A stretch of DNA of 64,000 nt from positions 1-64,000 of the forward strand of contig CAZGQS010000012.1 in assembly GCA_964527775.1 (NCBI GenBank), written 5' to 3'. A program made the translations under genes and the position numbers. Every line of letters starts with the position of its first letter. Position 1 is the first letter of the stretch. Shown here one piece after another: positions 26,453 through 34,330 of this stretch. The notes beneath the pieces were generated by a model, which saw only the letters and a program-made list of their open reading frames with translations, made no database searches and had not been told where the DNA came from. The DNA is from VMCP01 sp964527775 (GTDB lineage: Bacteria; Bacteroidota; Bacteroidia; NS11-12g; UBA955).

Positions 26453-27436
26453 ATGACATCACTTATACATCCTGTAAAGATTTTCGGCGGTTCTGCCTCT
26501 GAGTCATTAAACCAAGCTATTTGCGAATATTACGGTACCACTCCTGGAGAGTTGGCTATAAGTCGTTTTAGCGATGGTGAATTTCAGCCCAACTTTTTAG
26601 AAAGTGTTCGCGGTTGTGATGTGTTTATAGTTCAATCAACCTATCCGTCTACTGATAATTTGATGGAATTGTTGATGGCCATTGATGCTGCCAAGCGTGC
26701 GAGTGCTAACTACATCACTGCGGTAATTCCTTACTATGGATTTGCTCGTCAAGACCGTAAAGACAAACCCAGGGTATCTATTGCATCAAAGTTAGTAGCA
26801 GATTTGTTGAGTACTGCGGGTGCAAATCGTGTGATGACTATGGAATTGCATGCGCCACAAATACAAGGATTTTTCAATGTTCCTGTTGACCATTTGGAAG
26901 CATCCATTGTATTTGTTCCCTACATCAGAACATTAGATCAAGAGAATTTAGTTATTGCTGCACCAGACGTAGGAGCATCTAACCGTATTCGCGAGGTAGC
27001 CAAGGTAATGAATTTACCCATGGTAATTTGTGATAAAGAAAGAAAGCGCGCCAATGAAATTGCCAATATGACGGTTATTGGAGATGTTGAAGGCAAAGAC
27101 GTGGTGTTGATTGATGATATTATTGATACAGGAGGGACTTTGTGCAAGGCAGCTTCTATGTTGATGGAAAAAGGGGCACGCACGGTAAGAGCCCTTTGCT
27201 GTCACCCAGTGTTGAGCGGAAAAGCGTACGAGAATATCGAAAATTCTCAGTTGACTGAATTAGTTGTAACCGATACCATTCCGTTGAAACGACATACAGA
27301 TAAAATCAAAGTATTGTCGGTAGCTCCATTGTTCGCACATGCCATTAGAAATGTGCATGAACACGGAAGTATCAGTTCATTGTTCAAGCAAGTGTCTAAC
27401 TCGCAAACGAGTTTAGATCTTAAACAAATCAAATAA
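26453..27436 (+). CDS. prs: Ribose-phosphate pyrophosphokinase
   Basis: Makes PRPP from ribose 5-phosphate and ATP, feeding purine, pyrimidine, histidine, tryptophan and NAD synthesis. The 327-residue protein has RFSDGEFQ, the ATP loop PYYGFARQDRKDKPR, the catalytic flexible loop ICDKERKRANE and the PRPP-binding loop VVLIDDIIDTGGTL near 221-234. It lies 58 bases after tRNA-Gln and 15 bases before rplY, the usual prs-rplY arrangement. Confidence 0.96.
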   Translation: MTSLIHPVKIFGGSASESLNQAICEYYGTTPGELAISRFSDGEFQPNFLESVRGCDVFIVQSTYPSTDNLMELLMAIDAAKRASANYITAVIPYYGFARQDRKDKPRVSIASKLVADLLSTAGANRVMTMELHAPQIQGFFNVPVDHLEASIVFVPYIRTLDQENLVIAAPDVGASNRIREVAKVMNLPMVICDKERKRANEIANMTVIGDVEGKDVVLIDDIIDTGGTLCKAASMLMEKGARTVRALCCHPVLSGKAYENIENSQLTELVVTDTIPLKRHTDKIKVLSVAPLFAHAIRNVHEHGSISSLFKQVSNSQTSLDLKQIK

Positions 27437-27451
27437 TTATTATTTAGAAAT

Positions 27452-28048
27452 ATGAAAACCATTTTATTAAAAGGAGAAATGCGCAGTGAAGTAGGATCAC
27501 GCACTGCGAAAGAATTGAGAAAAGAAGGTAAAGTACCTTGCGTTATGTATTCAGATGGTAAGCCAGGTGTGCACTTTGCTATTTATCAAGCAGATTTCAA
27601 GAACTTAGTTTATACTCACAACGTTTACAAAGTAAAATTAGATTTAGATGGTGCTATGCACAGCGCAATTTTGCAAGATATGCAGTTCCACCCAGTGTCT
27701 GAAGCAATCATCCATGCAGATTTCATGGAAGTGGCTGAAGGTAAAAAAGTGATCATGGATATCCCAGTAAACGTAGTAGGTAACTCTCCAGGGGTTCGTG
27801 CGGGTGGTAAATTGGTTAAGAAAATCAACCGTTTGAAAGTTCGTGGTTTGTTGGCTGATATGCCTGATTATATTGATGTAAGCATTGATACTTTGGAGAT
27901 TGGTCAAAGTGCTAAAGTTAAAGATGTAACAGCAGAAAAGATTGAGATTTTGGATGCACCGGCAAACGCAATTTTGTCAGTGAAGACTACTCGTGCTTTG
28001 ATGCAAGCTGCTGCAGAAGAGAAAACTGCTACAGGAAAGAAAAAGTAA
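27452..28048 (+). CDS. rplY: 50S ribosomal protein L25 (Ctc form)
   Basis: Binds 5S rRNA in the large subunit. The 198-residue product has the N-terminal L25 beta-barrel (about 1-92, with GSRTAKELRKEGKVPCVMY) plus the C-terminal Ctc/TL5 domain (about 95-185, with HADFMEVAEGKKVIMDIPV and GKLVKKINRLKVRGL). It ends in a short Lys-rich tail. Cotranscribed with prs and followed by an intrinsic terminator. Confidence 0.96.
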   Translation: MKTILLKGEMRSEVGSRTAKELRKEGKVPCVMYSDGKPGVHFAIYQADFKNLVYTHNVYKVKLDLDGAMHSAILQDMQFHPVSEAIIHADFMEVAEGKKVIMDIPVNVVGNSPGVRAGGKLVKKINRLKVRGLLADMPDYIDVSIDTLEIGQSAKVKDVTAEKIEILDAPANAILSVKTTRALMQAAAEEKTATGKKK

Positions 28049-28066
28049 TCAACTTAGTTGAAATAT

Positions 28067-28654
28067 TTAAGAAAGGCCGCCTAGAGCGGCCTTTTCTTTT
28101 TTCCACTGTTTAAGTCCAAAGTAAGCCAATCCAATAAAAATAAAATATAAACCAGCAGTAATTATCTGATCTCCGAGATAGAACATGGGTACGTAAATAA
28201 TGTCTGCTAAGATCCAAAGATACCAGTGTTCAATCCACCGTTTCGCTTGCATGTATAATGCTGTTATACTTAAGACGGTCAGAAAAACATCTACTATGGG
28301 AAAGCGGGCGTCTTTAAAATAATGGGTGTAGATTGAGTACCAGAGTAAATATCCCAAGAAAAAAAAGAACCCCAAATAAAGGGCTGATTTGAGCGGAATG
28401 TGGTTGATGTTTTGGTTGGATTTCTGGGGATTTAAATTTGACCAATACCACCAACCGTAGGTTTGAAAGGCAAAGAAGGCGGCTTGAAGGTAAGATTCGG
28501 AGTAAAATCGATTGGAAAAGAATACATAAGCGTAAACTATTGACGCTAACATACTGATGGGCCAATTGAGAATTTTATTCTTTGCGGCCAGCCATACGCA
28601 CCAAAGCGACAGGGCTGCGGCCACCCATTCAAAAATCTTCAACGATTCATTCAT
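28067..28654 (-). CDS. pnuC: Nicotinamide mononucleotide/riboside transporter PnuC
   Basis: A 195-residue membrane protein with about seven helices that takes up nicotinamide riboside for NAD synthesis. Typical PnuC features are NWPISMLASIVYAYVFFSNRFYSE near the N-terminus, FQTYGWWYW and the C-terminal WILADIIYVPMFY. The final codons form the rplY terminator hairpin in reverse. It is divergent from the sod gene with 71 bases between starts; no riboswitch-like structure was seen there. Confidence 0.92.
   Translation of the reverse strand: MNESLKIFEWVAAALSLWCVWLAAKNKILNWPISMLASIVYAYVFFSNRFYSESYLQAAFFAFQTYGWWYWSNLNPQKSNQNINHIPLKSALYLGFFFFLGYLLWYSIYTHYFKDARFPIVDVFLTVLSITALYMQAKRWIEHWYLWILADIIYVPMFYLGDQIITAGLYFIFIGLAYFGLKQWKKEKAALGGLS
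28072..28102 (+). terminator. Intrinsic terminator of prs-rplY
   Basis: Nine-base-pair stem AAAGGCCGC/GCGGCCTTT with loop CTAGA, followed by a T-rich tract. It lies within the last codons of the convergent pnuC gene, encoding the end of its Ala-Leu-Gly-Gly tail on the other strand. Confidence 0.88.
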
Positions 28655-28672
28655 AATGTTTGTGCGAATTTA

Positions 28673-28703
28673 TTGCGCTCCCAACCATTCTTCGTTAAAT
28701 TTG
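28673..28703 (+). promoter_or_regulatory. Promoter for superoxide dismutase gene
   Basis: TTG at 28673-28675, 20 bases, then TAAATTTG at 28696-28703, a match to the Bacteroidota consensus. The ATG follows 22 bases later. Confidence 0.55.
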
Positions 28704-28725
28704 TTACAATTTAAATACTAAAATT

Positions 28726-29331
28726 ATGTTCGAATTACCAAAACTCCCTTACGATTTAACTGCGTTAGAACCGCACATCGATGCAAAGACCATGGAAATT
28801 CACCACGGAAAGCACCATCAGGCTTATATCAACAATTTAAATGCTGCCATTGAAGGCACTGATTTGTCGGGAAAGTCTATCGAGGCTATTATGGCTGAAA
28901 TTTCTAAGCACAGTATGGCTGTTAGAAATAACGGTGGTGGACATTACAACCACTCTTTGTTTTGGACCATTTTAGGTGCAAACGCTGGTGGAGCTCCAAC
29001 CGGTAAATTGATGGATGCTATTACCTCTGCATTTGGAAGTTTCGATGCATTTAAAGATCAGTTTGCTAAAGCGGGTGCAACTCGTTTTGGAAGCGGATGG
29101 GCTTGGTTAGTGGTTCATGAAGGCCGATTGGTGGTGACTTCTACTCCCAATCAAGACAATCCTTTGATGGATGTTGCTGAAGTTAAAGGTACTCCTATTC
29201 TAGGTCTAGATGTTTGGGAACATGCATATTACCTGCATTACCAAAATCGCAGACCTGACTATATTTCTGCATTTTGGAATGTAGTTAATTGGAACAAAGT
29301 ATCTGAGTTGTTTGAAGCAGCAACCAAGTAA
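28726..29331 (+). CDS. sodB: Superoxide dismutase, Fe/Mn type
   Basis: Converts superoxide to hydrogen peroxide and oxygen in the cytoplasm. The 201-residue protein has the four metal ligands in context: His27 region MEIHHGKHHQAYINNLN, His in GGGHYNHSLFW, and DVWEHAYYLHYQ with Asp and His near 163-167. Length is standard. Whether it uses Fe, Mn or both cannot be settled by eye, so the symbol is provisional. Its stop is immediately next to the stop of the convergent AlbA_2 gene. Confidence 0.95.
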   Translation: MFELPKLPYDLTALEPHIDAKTMEIHHGKHHQAYINNLNAAIEGTDLSGKSIEAIMAEISKHSMAVRNNGGGHYNHSLFWTILGANAGGAPTGKLMDAITSAFGSFDAFKDQFAKAGATRFGSGWAWLVVHEGRLVVTSTPNQDNPLMDVAEVKGTPILGLDVWEHAYYLHYQNRRPDYISAFWNVVNWNKVSELFEAATK

Positions 29332-29952
29332 TTATATGACGGCACTGAAAAATTCTACTTTTTCAGTGGTGTGACTCTGAACCGCTTGGGCCCGCATGAG
29401 ATCTACAATGATTCTGCCGGCCCGGCGTTTTCCGAGATTGAATTTTGCGCAAATTTCTTTGAGAGTGGGTTTTTCGCTCTGCGCAATAAACTTGAGAATT
29501 TCCCTTTCTAGAGAACCTATGGCTAATTTTAGTGGCTTATCTTGGGTTCTCATAAAATCTACGGTAGTTTTAGACGCTAAGATGCAATGGTCGTTGACGC
29601 GGAGGTAAACCCACCATCTATCGTCATCTCCGTGAGCGTAATAAGGTTTTTCTTTTCCTTCGGGGACATGAACTTTTAGTACCAATTTGCCTTCCACCAA
29701 GTGTTCTTCAACGGTGTATTTTACTTCTGGTTTGCAATGAAATGCTGAGGCCAAATCGAGCATATGGAGCTCATCTTCTGATTTAACTCCTGCTATGCTG
29801 CCGTTATCTCTGACCCCAACGAGTAGAATGCCACCAATGGTGTTTGCAAAACTCACCATGGATTTGGCAATTTTTCGGGGATCATTGATGACTTGTTTAA
29901 AGTCAAGTGAAACTCCCTCGCCCTTCTCTATTAAGGACTTTATGGGGTTCAT
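29332..29952 (-). CDS. AlbA_2 / Schlafen-like DNA-binding domain protein
   Basis: A 206-residue protein with an AlbA_2 domain at about 5-130 (EGVSLDFKQVINDPRKIAKSM, SFANTIGGILLVGVRDNG). A C-terminal winged-helix-like segment lies at about 145-200 (EREILKFIAQSEKPTLKEICAKF). This build suggests nucleic-acid binding and transcriptional control; some relatives are annotated as ATP-binding helicase-related. It overlaps the stop of the M16 protease gene by four bases (ATGA), so the two are translated together. Confidence 0.8.
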   Translation of the reverse strand: MNPIKSLIEKGEGVSLDFKQVINDPRKIAKSMVSFANTIGGILLVGVRDNGSIAGVKSEDELHMLDLASAFHCKPEVKYTVEEHLVEGKLVLKVHVPEGKEKPYYAHGDDDRWWVYLRVNDHCILASKTTVDFMRTQDKPLKLAIGSLEREILKFIAQSEKPTLKEICAKFNLGKRRAGRIIVDLMRAQAVQSHTTEKVEFFSAVI

Positions 29953-31286
29953 TTTTCAGGGATGTAGTGTAGATGACTGAAGTTGTCTATATCAAATACT
30001 TCATTGGCCGTATCTTGAAGGTTTTCGGCTGTAATTTTTTCTATAGCTTGGATGGTTTCTTTCATGGTTCGGGCTTTGCCGAATTTTAAAATTCCTTTCC
30101 CCAAGTGCACCAAAAGGCCGCTTCTGGTTTCATTGGCAATAACTAATTGTCCTGTAAGTTGATTTTTTGCCTGACTGAGTTGAAGTTTGCCTAATTTTTG
30201 GTCTTTGAGTTTTTTTAATTCCTTTTGAATGAGATCGATAGACTTATTCAAGTATTTTTCTTCGCAACTCAAATAGCAGTGAAACAGTCCGCTATCACTA
30301 AAGGCTTGATAACCGCTTTCAATGTGATAGGTGTAACCGTATTTTTCTCTGATTGCAAGATTTAAACGGCTATTCATGCCTGGTCCACCCAAGAGGTTAT
30401 TAAGAAGCAATAATTCAAATCTTTTTGGATGTGTTTCTTCGTAGGTTGGGATGCCCATGATGCCGTATGCTTGAGAAAAATCAGAGACTTTTCTATTATG
30501 AAATGGTTTGTAGCTGGGGGTTGGTCCGTAGTCTTTAGTTATTGGTCTTTGGTCTTTGGGGGTTGGTCTTTGGTCTTTAGGGGTTGGTCTTTGGTCTTTG
30601 GGGGTTGGTCTTTGGTCTTTAGCTATTGGTCTTTGGTCTTTGGGGGTTGGGGAATGGGGGTTGTAGTATTTGTTGATGGTGTCTAGGACGCGATCTGTAG
30701 AGAGATTTCCAACCACTACAAAAACCATATTTGAGGGATGGTAATTTGCTGAGATAAAGTTTTGGATAGAAGATTTTGAGATTTGATCAACTGAATCCGC
30801 CGTACCTAGAATGTTATGAGCAAGTGGATGATTGCCGTAAATAAGTTCTTGAAACTCGTCGTAGATATTTTCTTCGGGAGTGTCAAGATACATGTTGATT
30901 TCATCTTTTATGACAATCTTCTCTTTAATGATTTCTTGTTCAGGAAAAGTAGAGTTGAAAGTGATATCGCAGAGAATGTCAACCGCTCTTGTGAAGTGCT
31001 TTTTTTGAACGGTTGCATACAATGTAGTAATTTCTTTTGTGGTGAAAGCGTTTAGTTCGCCGCCAACAACCTCTAGGTGATTGAGTACATGAATGGTTTT
31101 TCTTCGGTGAGTTCCTTTGAAAAACATGTGCTCCAAGAAGTGTGCTACCCCTGGAATTTCGCCGTCGTTTCTGCTGCCTGCGAGAATCACAAACCCACAA
31201 TGTACCAATAATGTGGATGGTGTTTTAAGGTGAGCAACCCTAAGTCCGTTGTTTAAGGTGTACAACTGATATTCTGAACTGCTCAT
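29949..31286 (-). CDS. M16 family zinc peptidase
   Basis: A 445-residue metalloprotease of the insulinase/mitochondrial processing peptidase family. The inverted zinc motif HFLEH is at residues 49-53, with the downstream glutamate in the region around 124-130. Both halves of the M16 fold are present. Between them, at about 213-255, is an extra loop of six heptapeptides of the type PTPKDQR, encoded by a 21-bp tandem repeat. The ATG at 31286 (MSSSEYQ) is preferred over the TTG three codons upstream. It likely degrades peptides and is cotranscribed with the AlbA_2 gene. Confidence 0.9.
   Translation of the reverse strand: MSSSEYQLYTLNNGLRVAHLKTPSTLLVHCGFVILAGSRNDGEIPGVAHFLEHMFFKGTHRRKTIHVLNHLEVVGGELNAFTTKEITTLYATVQKKHFTRAVDILCDITFNSTFPEQEIIKEKIVIKDEINMYLDTPEENIYDEFQELIYGNHPLAHNILGTADSVDQISKSSIQNFISANYHPSNMVFVVVGNLSTDRVLDTINKYYNPHSPTPKDQRPIAKDQRPTPKDQRPTPKDQRPTPKDQRPITKDYGPTPSYKPFHNRKVSDFSQAYGIMGIPTYEETHPKRFELLLLNNLLGGPGMNSRLNLAIREKYGYTYHIESGYQAFSDSGLFHCYLSCEEKYLNKSIDLIQKELKKLKDQKLGKLQLSQAKNQLTGQLVIANETRSGLLVHLGKGILKFGKARTMKETIQAIEKITAENLQDTANEVFDIDNFSHLHYIPEK
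30517..30642 (-). repeat. 21-bp minisatellite, six units, inside M16 peptidase gene
   Basis: Six tandem 21-base units (starting 30517, 30538, 30559, 30580, 30601 and 30622) differ at a few positions; a seventh, degenerate copy follows to 30663. Each unit itself contains a GGTCTTT doublet. The unit length is a multiple of three, so copy changes keep the reading frame. Confidence 0.93.
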
Positions 31287-31314
31287 ATTCTGCAAATTTA
31301 CTTTAGGTATTCCG

Positions 31315-31322
31315 TATTTTTG
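31315..31322 (+). promoter_or_regulatory. -7 box before nrnA
   Basis: TATTTTTG fits the consensus and ends eight bases before the ATG at 31331. The -33 region is not convincing. Confidence 0.45.
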
Positions 31323-31330
31323 TAGTAAAG

Positions 31331-32353
31331 ATGAGATTAGATACCACCGCTGATTTAGTAGACAAGATAAAATCAGGCGAATACAAACGTTTTTTTATCA
31401 CCACCCATCACAAACCTGATGGTGATGCAATGGGTTCAACTTTAGGATTATGGCACGTACTTAAGAACTTCTCAGATCAAGTAACAGTAGTTACTCCCAC
31501 AGATTATTCAGCAGATCTGAATTGGCTTCCAGGAAATGAACATGTTGTTAATTTTGAGGAAGAATTTAGCAAGGTGGTAACTTTGTTGGAAGAAGCAGAT
31601 GTGGTTTTTTGTTTAGATTTTAATAGGCTAAGTCGCATCAATCAGCTGGGTGAATTGGTGAAAAATTCTGGAAAACCTGCAGTGATGATTGATCATCATT
31701 TGGAGCCAGAAGATTTTTACACCTATGCATTCTGGACTCCTCAAGCAAGCAGTACCTGTGAATTGATCTTTGAGTGGAGTATTTCAAATTTTGGTAAGGA
31801 ATATATATCAAAAGACTGCGTTAACTGTTTATATACTGGCTTGATGACTGATACGGGAAACTTCCAGTACAACAACACCAAACCGCATACACATAGAGTG
31901 GCTGCAGATATGATGGAGTTGGGAGCAGAACATATTGCCATTCATGAAAGAATTTACGATGTGTTTTCGCCTACTCGCAGCCGGTTGTTCGGGTATTGTT
32001 TATATAAGAAGTTAGAAATCATAGAAGATTGCAGAACTGCCTTAATATACTTGAATAAAGAGGAACTTGAAGAATTTCAAGTGGTTACTGGAGATACAGA
32101 AGGAATTGTCAATCTAGGTTTGGGTATAAAGGGAATTGTGTTCAGTGTTTTGATTATTGACAGAACCGAACGAGTAAAAATGAGTTTCCGAAGCAAAGGG
32201 AACTTTGCCGCAAATGAATTTGCAGGTAACTATTTTTCAGGCGGAGGTCATAAAAACGCCGCAGGTGGACAAAGCGAAGATAGTTTGGAAGCGACCGTTG
32301 ATAAATTTCGAAGAGAGCTAGTTAAGTACAAAGAAGAATTACAATCAATCTAA
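31331..32353 (+). CDS. nrnA: DHH phosphoesterase, NrnA-like oligoribonuclease/pAp phosphatase
   Basis: A 340-residue DHH-DHHA1 protein. Metal-binding motifs are HHKPDGDAMGS (about 26-36), CLDFNR (near 95), and the signature DHHLEP near 120. The C-terminal DHHA1 substrate motif is GGGHKNAAGG near 306. Such proteins degrade short RNA fragments and 3'-phosphoadenosine 5'-phosphate. It starts an apparent operon with an FKBP-like gene three bases downstream, an arrangement I associate with gldI loci in flavobacteria. Confidence 0.9.
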   Translation: MRLDTTADLVDKIKSGEYKRFFITTHHKPDGDAMGSTLGLWHVLKNFSDQVTVVTPTDYSADLNWLPGNEHVVNFEEEFSKVVTLLEEADVVFCLDFNRLSRINQLGELVKNSGKPAVMIDHHLEPEDFYTYAFWTPQASSTCELIFEWSISNFGKEYISKDCVNCLYTGLMTDTGNFQYNNTKPHTHRVAADMMELGAEHIAIHERIYDVFSPTRSRLFGYCLYKKLEIIEDCRTALIYLNKEELEEFQVVTGDTEGIVNLGLGIKGIVFSVLIIDRTERVKMSFRSKGNFAANEFAGNYFSGGGHKNAAGGQSEDSLEATVDKFRRELVKYKEELQSI

Positions 32354-32356
32354 AAA

Positions 32357-33268
32357 ATGAAAAACAGTAAATTAATCATAATTATGGGCCTATTAGCGGT
32401 CCTTTCTGGTGGATTTTGGGTATATCGTACCTATTTCCAATATAAAACTACTGAAACGGGGCTAAAGTATAGGTTTTTAAAAGGGAAGGAATTGGGAATG
32501 GTATTAACAGGGAACAATTGGTGTCTCATCAATTACATGATTTTGGGTCCCACAGGAGACACCATTCAGACTTCATACGGCAGTGATACTTTGGTTGAAG
32601 TTCCATATCCAACAACCTATACAAATGAATTAACCGAGGCATTGCAGATGGCCGCTCAGGGTAGTAGAGTGGAGCTGTTGGTATCGACAGACAGTCTTAA
32701 AAAGAAGAATTCGAGCCATTATAAAATCCAATTATTGCCTGAGGGTGAGATGGCAAAGGTGATTTTTGATGTAGAAAGAATCTTAGGCGCACAAGACTAT
32801 TATAAATATCTGGCTGATAAGTCGTTTAAACATACCATGCGTGAAAATAAAGCCATTGATGAATACTGCGCTAAATCAAAAGGCAATCGCTGGTATTTGG
32901 ATACTTACGCCATGGTAAAATACAGATCTCTAGGTTCAGATTCCTTTTTATCAAAAACTAGTAACCTTTTACAAAATGCGGCTTACCATAAAGGTGCCGA
33001 ACAAGTGGAGTTTGATGTAGTAGTTCAAAGACTTAATGGAGATTTAATCTTTGACAGTAGATTGGAGAATCGCAAGTACAAGACTGATGTAAACGGCATG
33101 ATCAATCCTATCATTGCCTTGAATAGACTTCCATTTTATGTTCCAACAGGTGCAACCATGGAATTTGTCATTACATCGGATATGGGTTTTGGTTCAGCGG
33201 GCAGAATCGGTGTTCCTGCTTATTCTCCCCTATATTTGAAGATTTATAACGTAAAGCCCATCCAATAA
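32357..33268 (+). CDS. FKBP-type peptidyl-prolyl isomerase-like protein, membrane-anchored
   Basis: A 303-residue exported protein with an N-terminal anchor (LIIIMGLLAVLSGGFWVY) and two FKBP-like regions. The second ends GFGSAGRIGVPAYSPLYLKIYNVKP, close to the FKBP consensus ending (IPxxSPLxFxVEL). The first, at about 40-130, is divergent. It probably helps fold or stabilise envelope proteins. It resembles gliding-associated GldI in gene context (next to nrnA) but lacks a lipobox cysteine, so it is not called gldI. Confidence 0.72.
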   Translation: MKNSKLIIIMGLLAVLSGGFWVYRTYFQYKTTETGLKYRFLKGKELGMVLTGNNWCLINYMILGPTGDTIQTSYGSDTLVEVPYPTTYTNELTEALQMAAQGSRVELLVSTDSLKKKNSSHYKIQLLPEGEMAKVIFDVERILGAQDYYKYLADKSFKHTMRENKAIDEYCAKSKGNRWYLDTYAMVKYRSLGSDSFLSKTSNLLQNAAYHKGAEQVEFDVVVQRLNGDLIFDSRLENRKYKTDVNGMINPIIALNRLPFYVPTGATMEFVITSDMGFGSAGRIGVPAYSPLYLKIYNVKPIQ

Positions 33269-33278
33269 AACCCCATTC

Positions 33279-34328
33279 ATGAAAAAGACCATTGTTATTA
33301 CAGGAGGAGCCGGATTTATCGGTTCTCATGTTGTTCGCAGATTTGTAAATAAGTACCCCGAATATCACATCATCAACTTAGATGCTTTGACTTATGCGGG
33401 GAATTTGGAGAATTTGCATGACGTTGAAGGGGCAGAAAATTATGAATTCATGAAGGCAGATATCACCAATATATCTGATATTGAGGCCTTGTTTAAAAGT
33501 CGTAATATACATTCAGTTATCCATCTAGCGGCAGAAAGTCACGTTGATAGAAGTATTTCAAACCCAATTGATTTTGTGATGACCAATGTTGTAGGAACAG
33601 TAGTTTTAATGAATGCTTACAAAGCTTATGGTGACACACAAAACGGCCGATTTTATCATGTAAGCACTGATGAGGTTTATGGTACCTTGGGCGATGAAGG
33701 TAAATTTACTGAAACCACCCCTTATTCACCCAATTCACCTTACAGTGCCAGTAAGGCCAGTTCAGATCACTTTGTAAGAGCATATCACGAAACGTTTAAA
33801 TTGCCTGTAGTGATTAGCAATTGTTCGAATAACTATGGCAGTCATCAGTTTCCGGAAAAATTGATTCCTTTGATGATTCACAACATTAAGAATGAGAAGG
33901 CGCTCCCCGTTTACGGAAAAGGTGAAAACATCAGAGATTGGTTATGGGTAGAAGATCATGCATCGGCAATTGACGCAGTATTCCACAAGGGTAGGAATGG
34001 TGAAACTTACAATATTGGGGGAAATAACGAGTGGAAAAACATTGATTTGGTTCACAAGCTTTGTGAAATTATGGATGCCAAATTAGGTCGGGCTGAAGGT
34101 GAATCTGCTAAACTGATTACCTATGTAACTGATAGAGCGGGACATGATTTTAGATATGCCATTGATGCTAGCAAAATTGAAGCAGAATTGGGTTGGAAAC
34201 CGTCTGTGAATTTTGCTGAAGGTTTTGAAAAGACCATTGACTGGTATTTGTCAAACGATGAGTGGCTTTCGAATGTTACCAGCGGTAATTATCAATCGTA
34301 TTACGAAAATTTATACTCAAATCGTTGA
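33279..34328 (+). CDS. rfbB: dTDP-glucose 4,6-dehydratase
   Basis: Second step of dTDP-rhamnose and related sugar synthesis. The 349-residue extended SDR has ITGGAGFIGSHVVRRF (residues 6-21), the LAAESHVDRSI motif and STDEVYGTLG. The active-site YSASKASSDHFVRAYHET contains the Tyr-Lys pair, and NCSNNYGSHQFPEKLIPLMI is also present. It lies ten bases after the FKBP gene and directly before cysS (two bases between stop and ATG). No other rml gene is adjacent. Confidence 0.94.
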   Translation: MKKTIVITGGAGFIGSHVVRRFVNKYPEYHIINLDALTYAGNLENLHDVEGAENYEFMKADITNISDIEALFKSRNIHSVIHLAAESHVDRSISNPIDFVMTNVVGTVVLMNAYKAYGDTQNGRFYHVSTDEVYGTLGDEGKFTETTPYSPNSPYSASKASSDHFVRAYHETFKLPVVISNCSNNYGSHQFPEKLIPLMIHNIKNEKALPVYGKGENIRDWLWVEDHASAIDAVFHKGRNGETYNIGGNNEWKNIDLVHKLCEIMDAKLGRAEGESAKLITYVTDRAGHDFRYAIDASKIEAELGWKPSVNFAEGFEKTIDWYLSNDEWLSNVTSGNYQSYYENLYSNR

Positions 34329-34330
34329 TT

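Noticed and set aside
29332..29952. Defence gene based on the AlbA_2/Schlafen-like domain
   Set aside because: The context is an M16 peptidase and superoxide dismutase; no nuclease, helicase or toxin partner is nearby.
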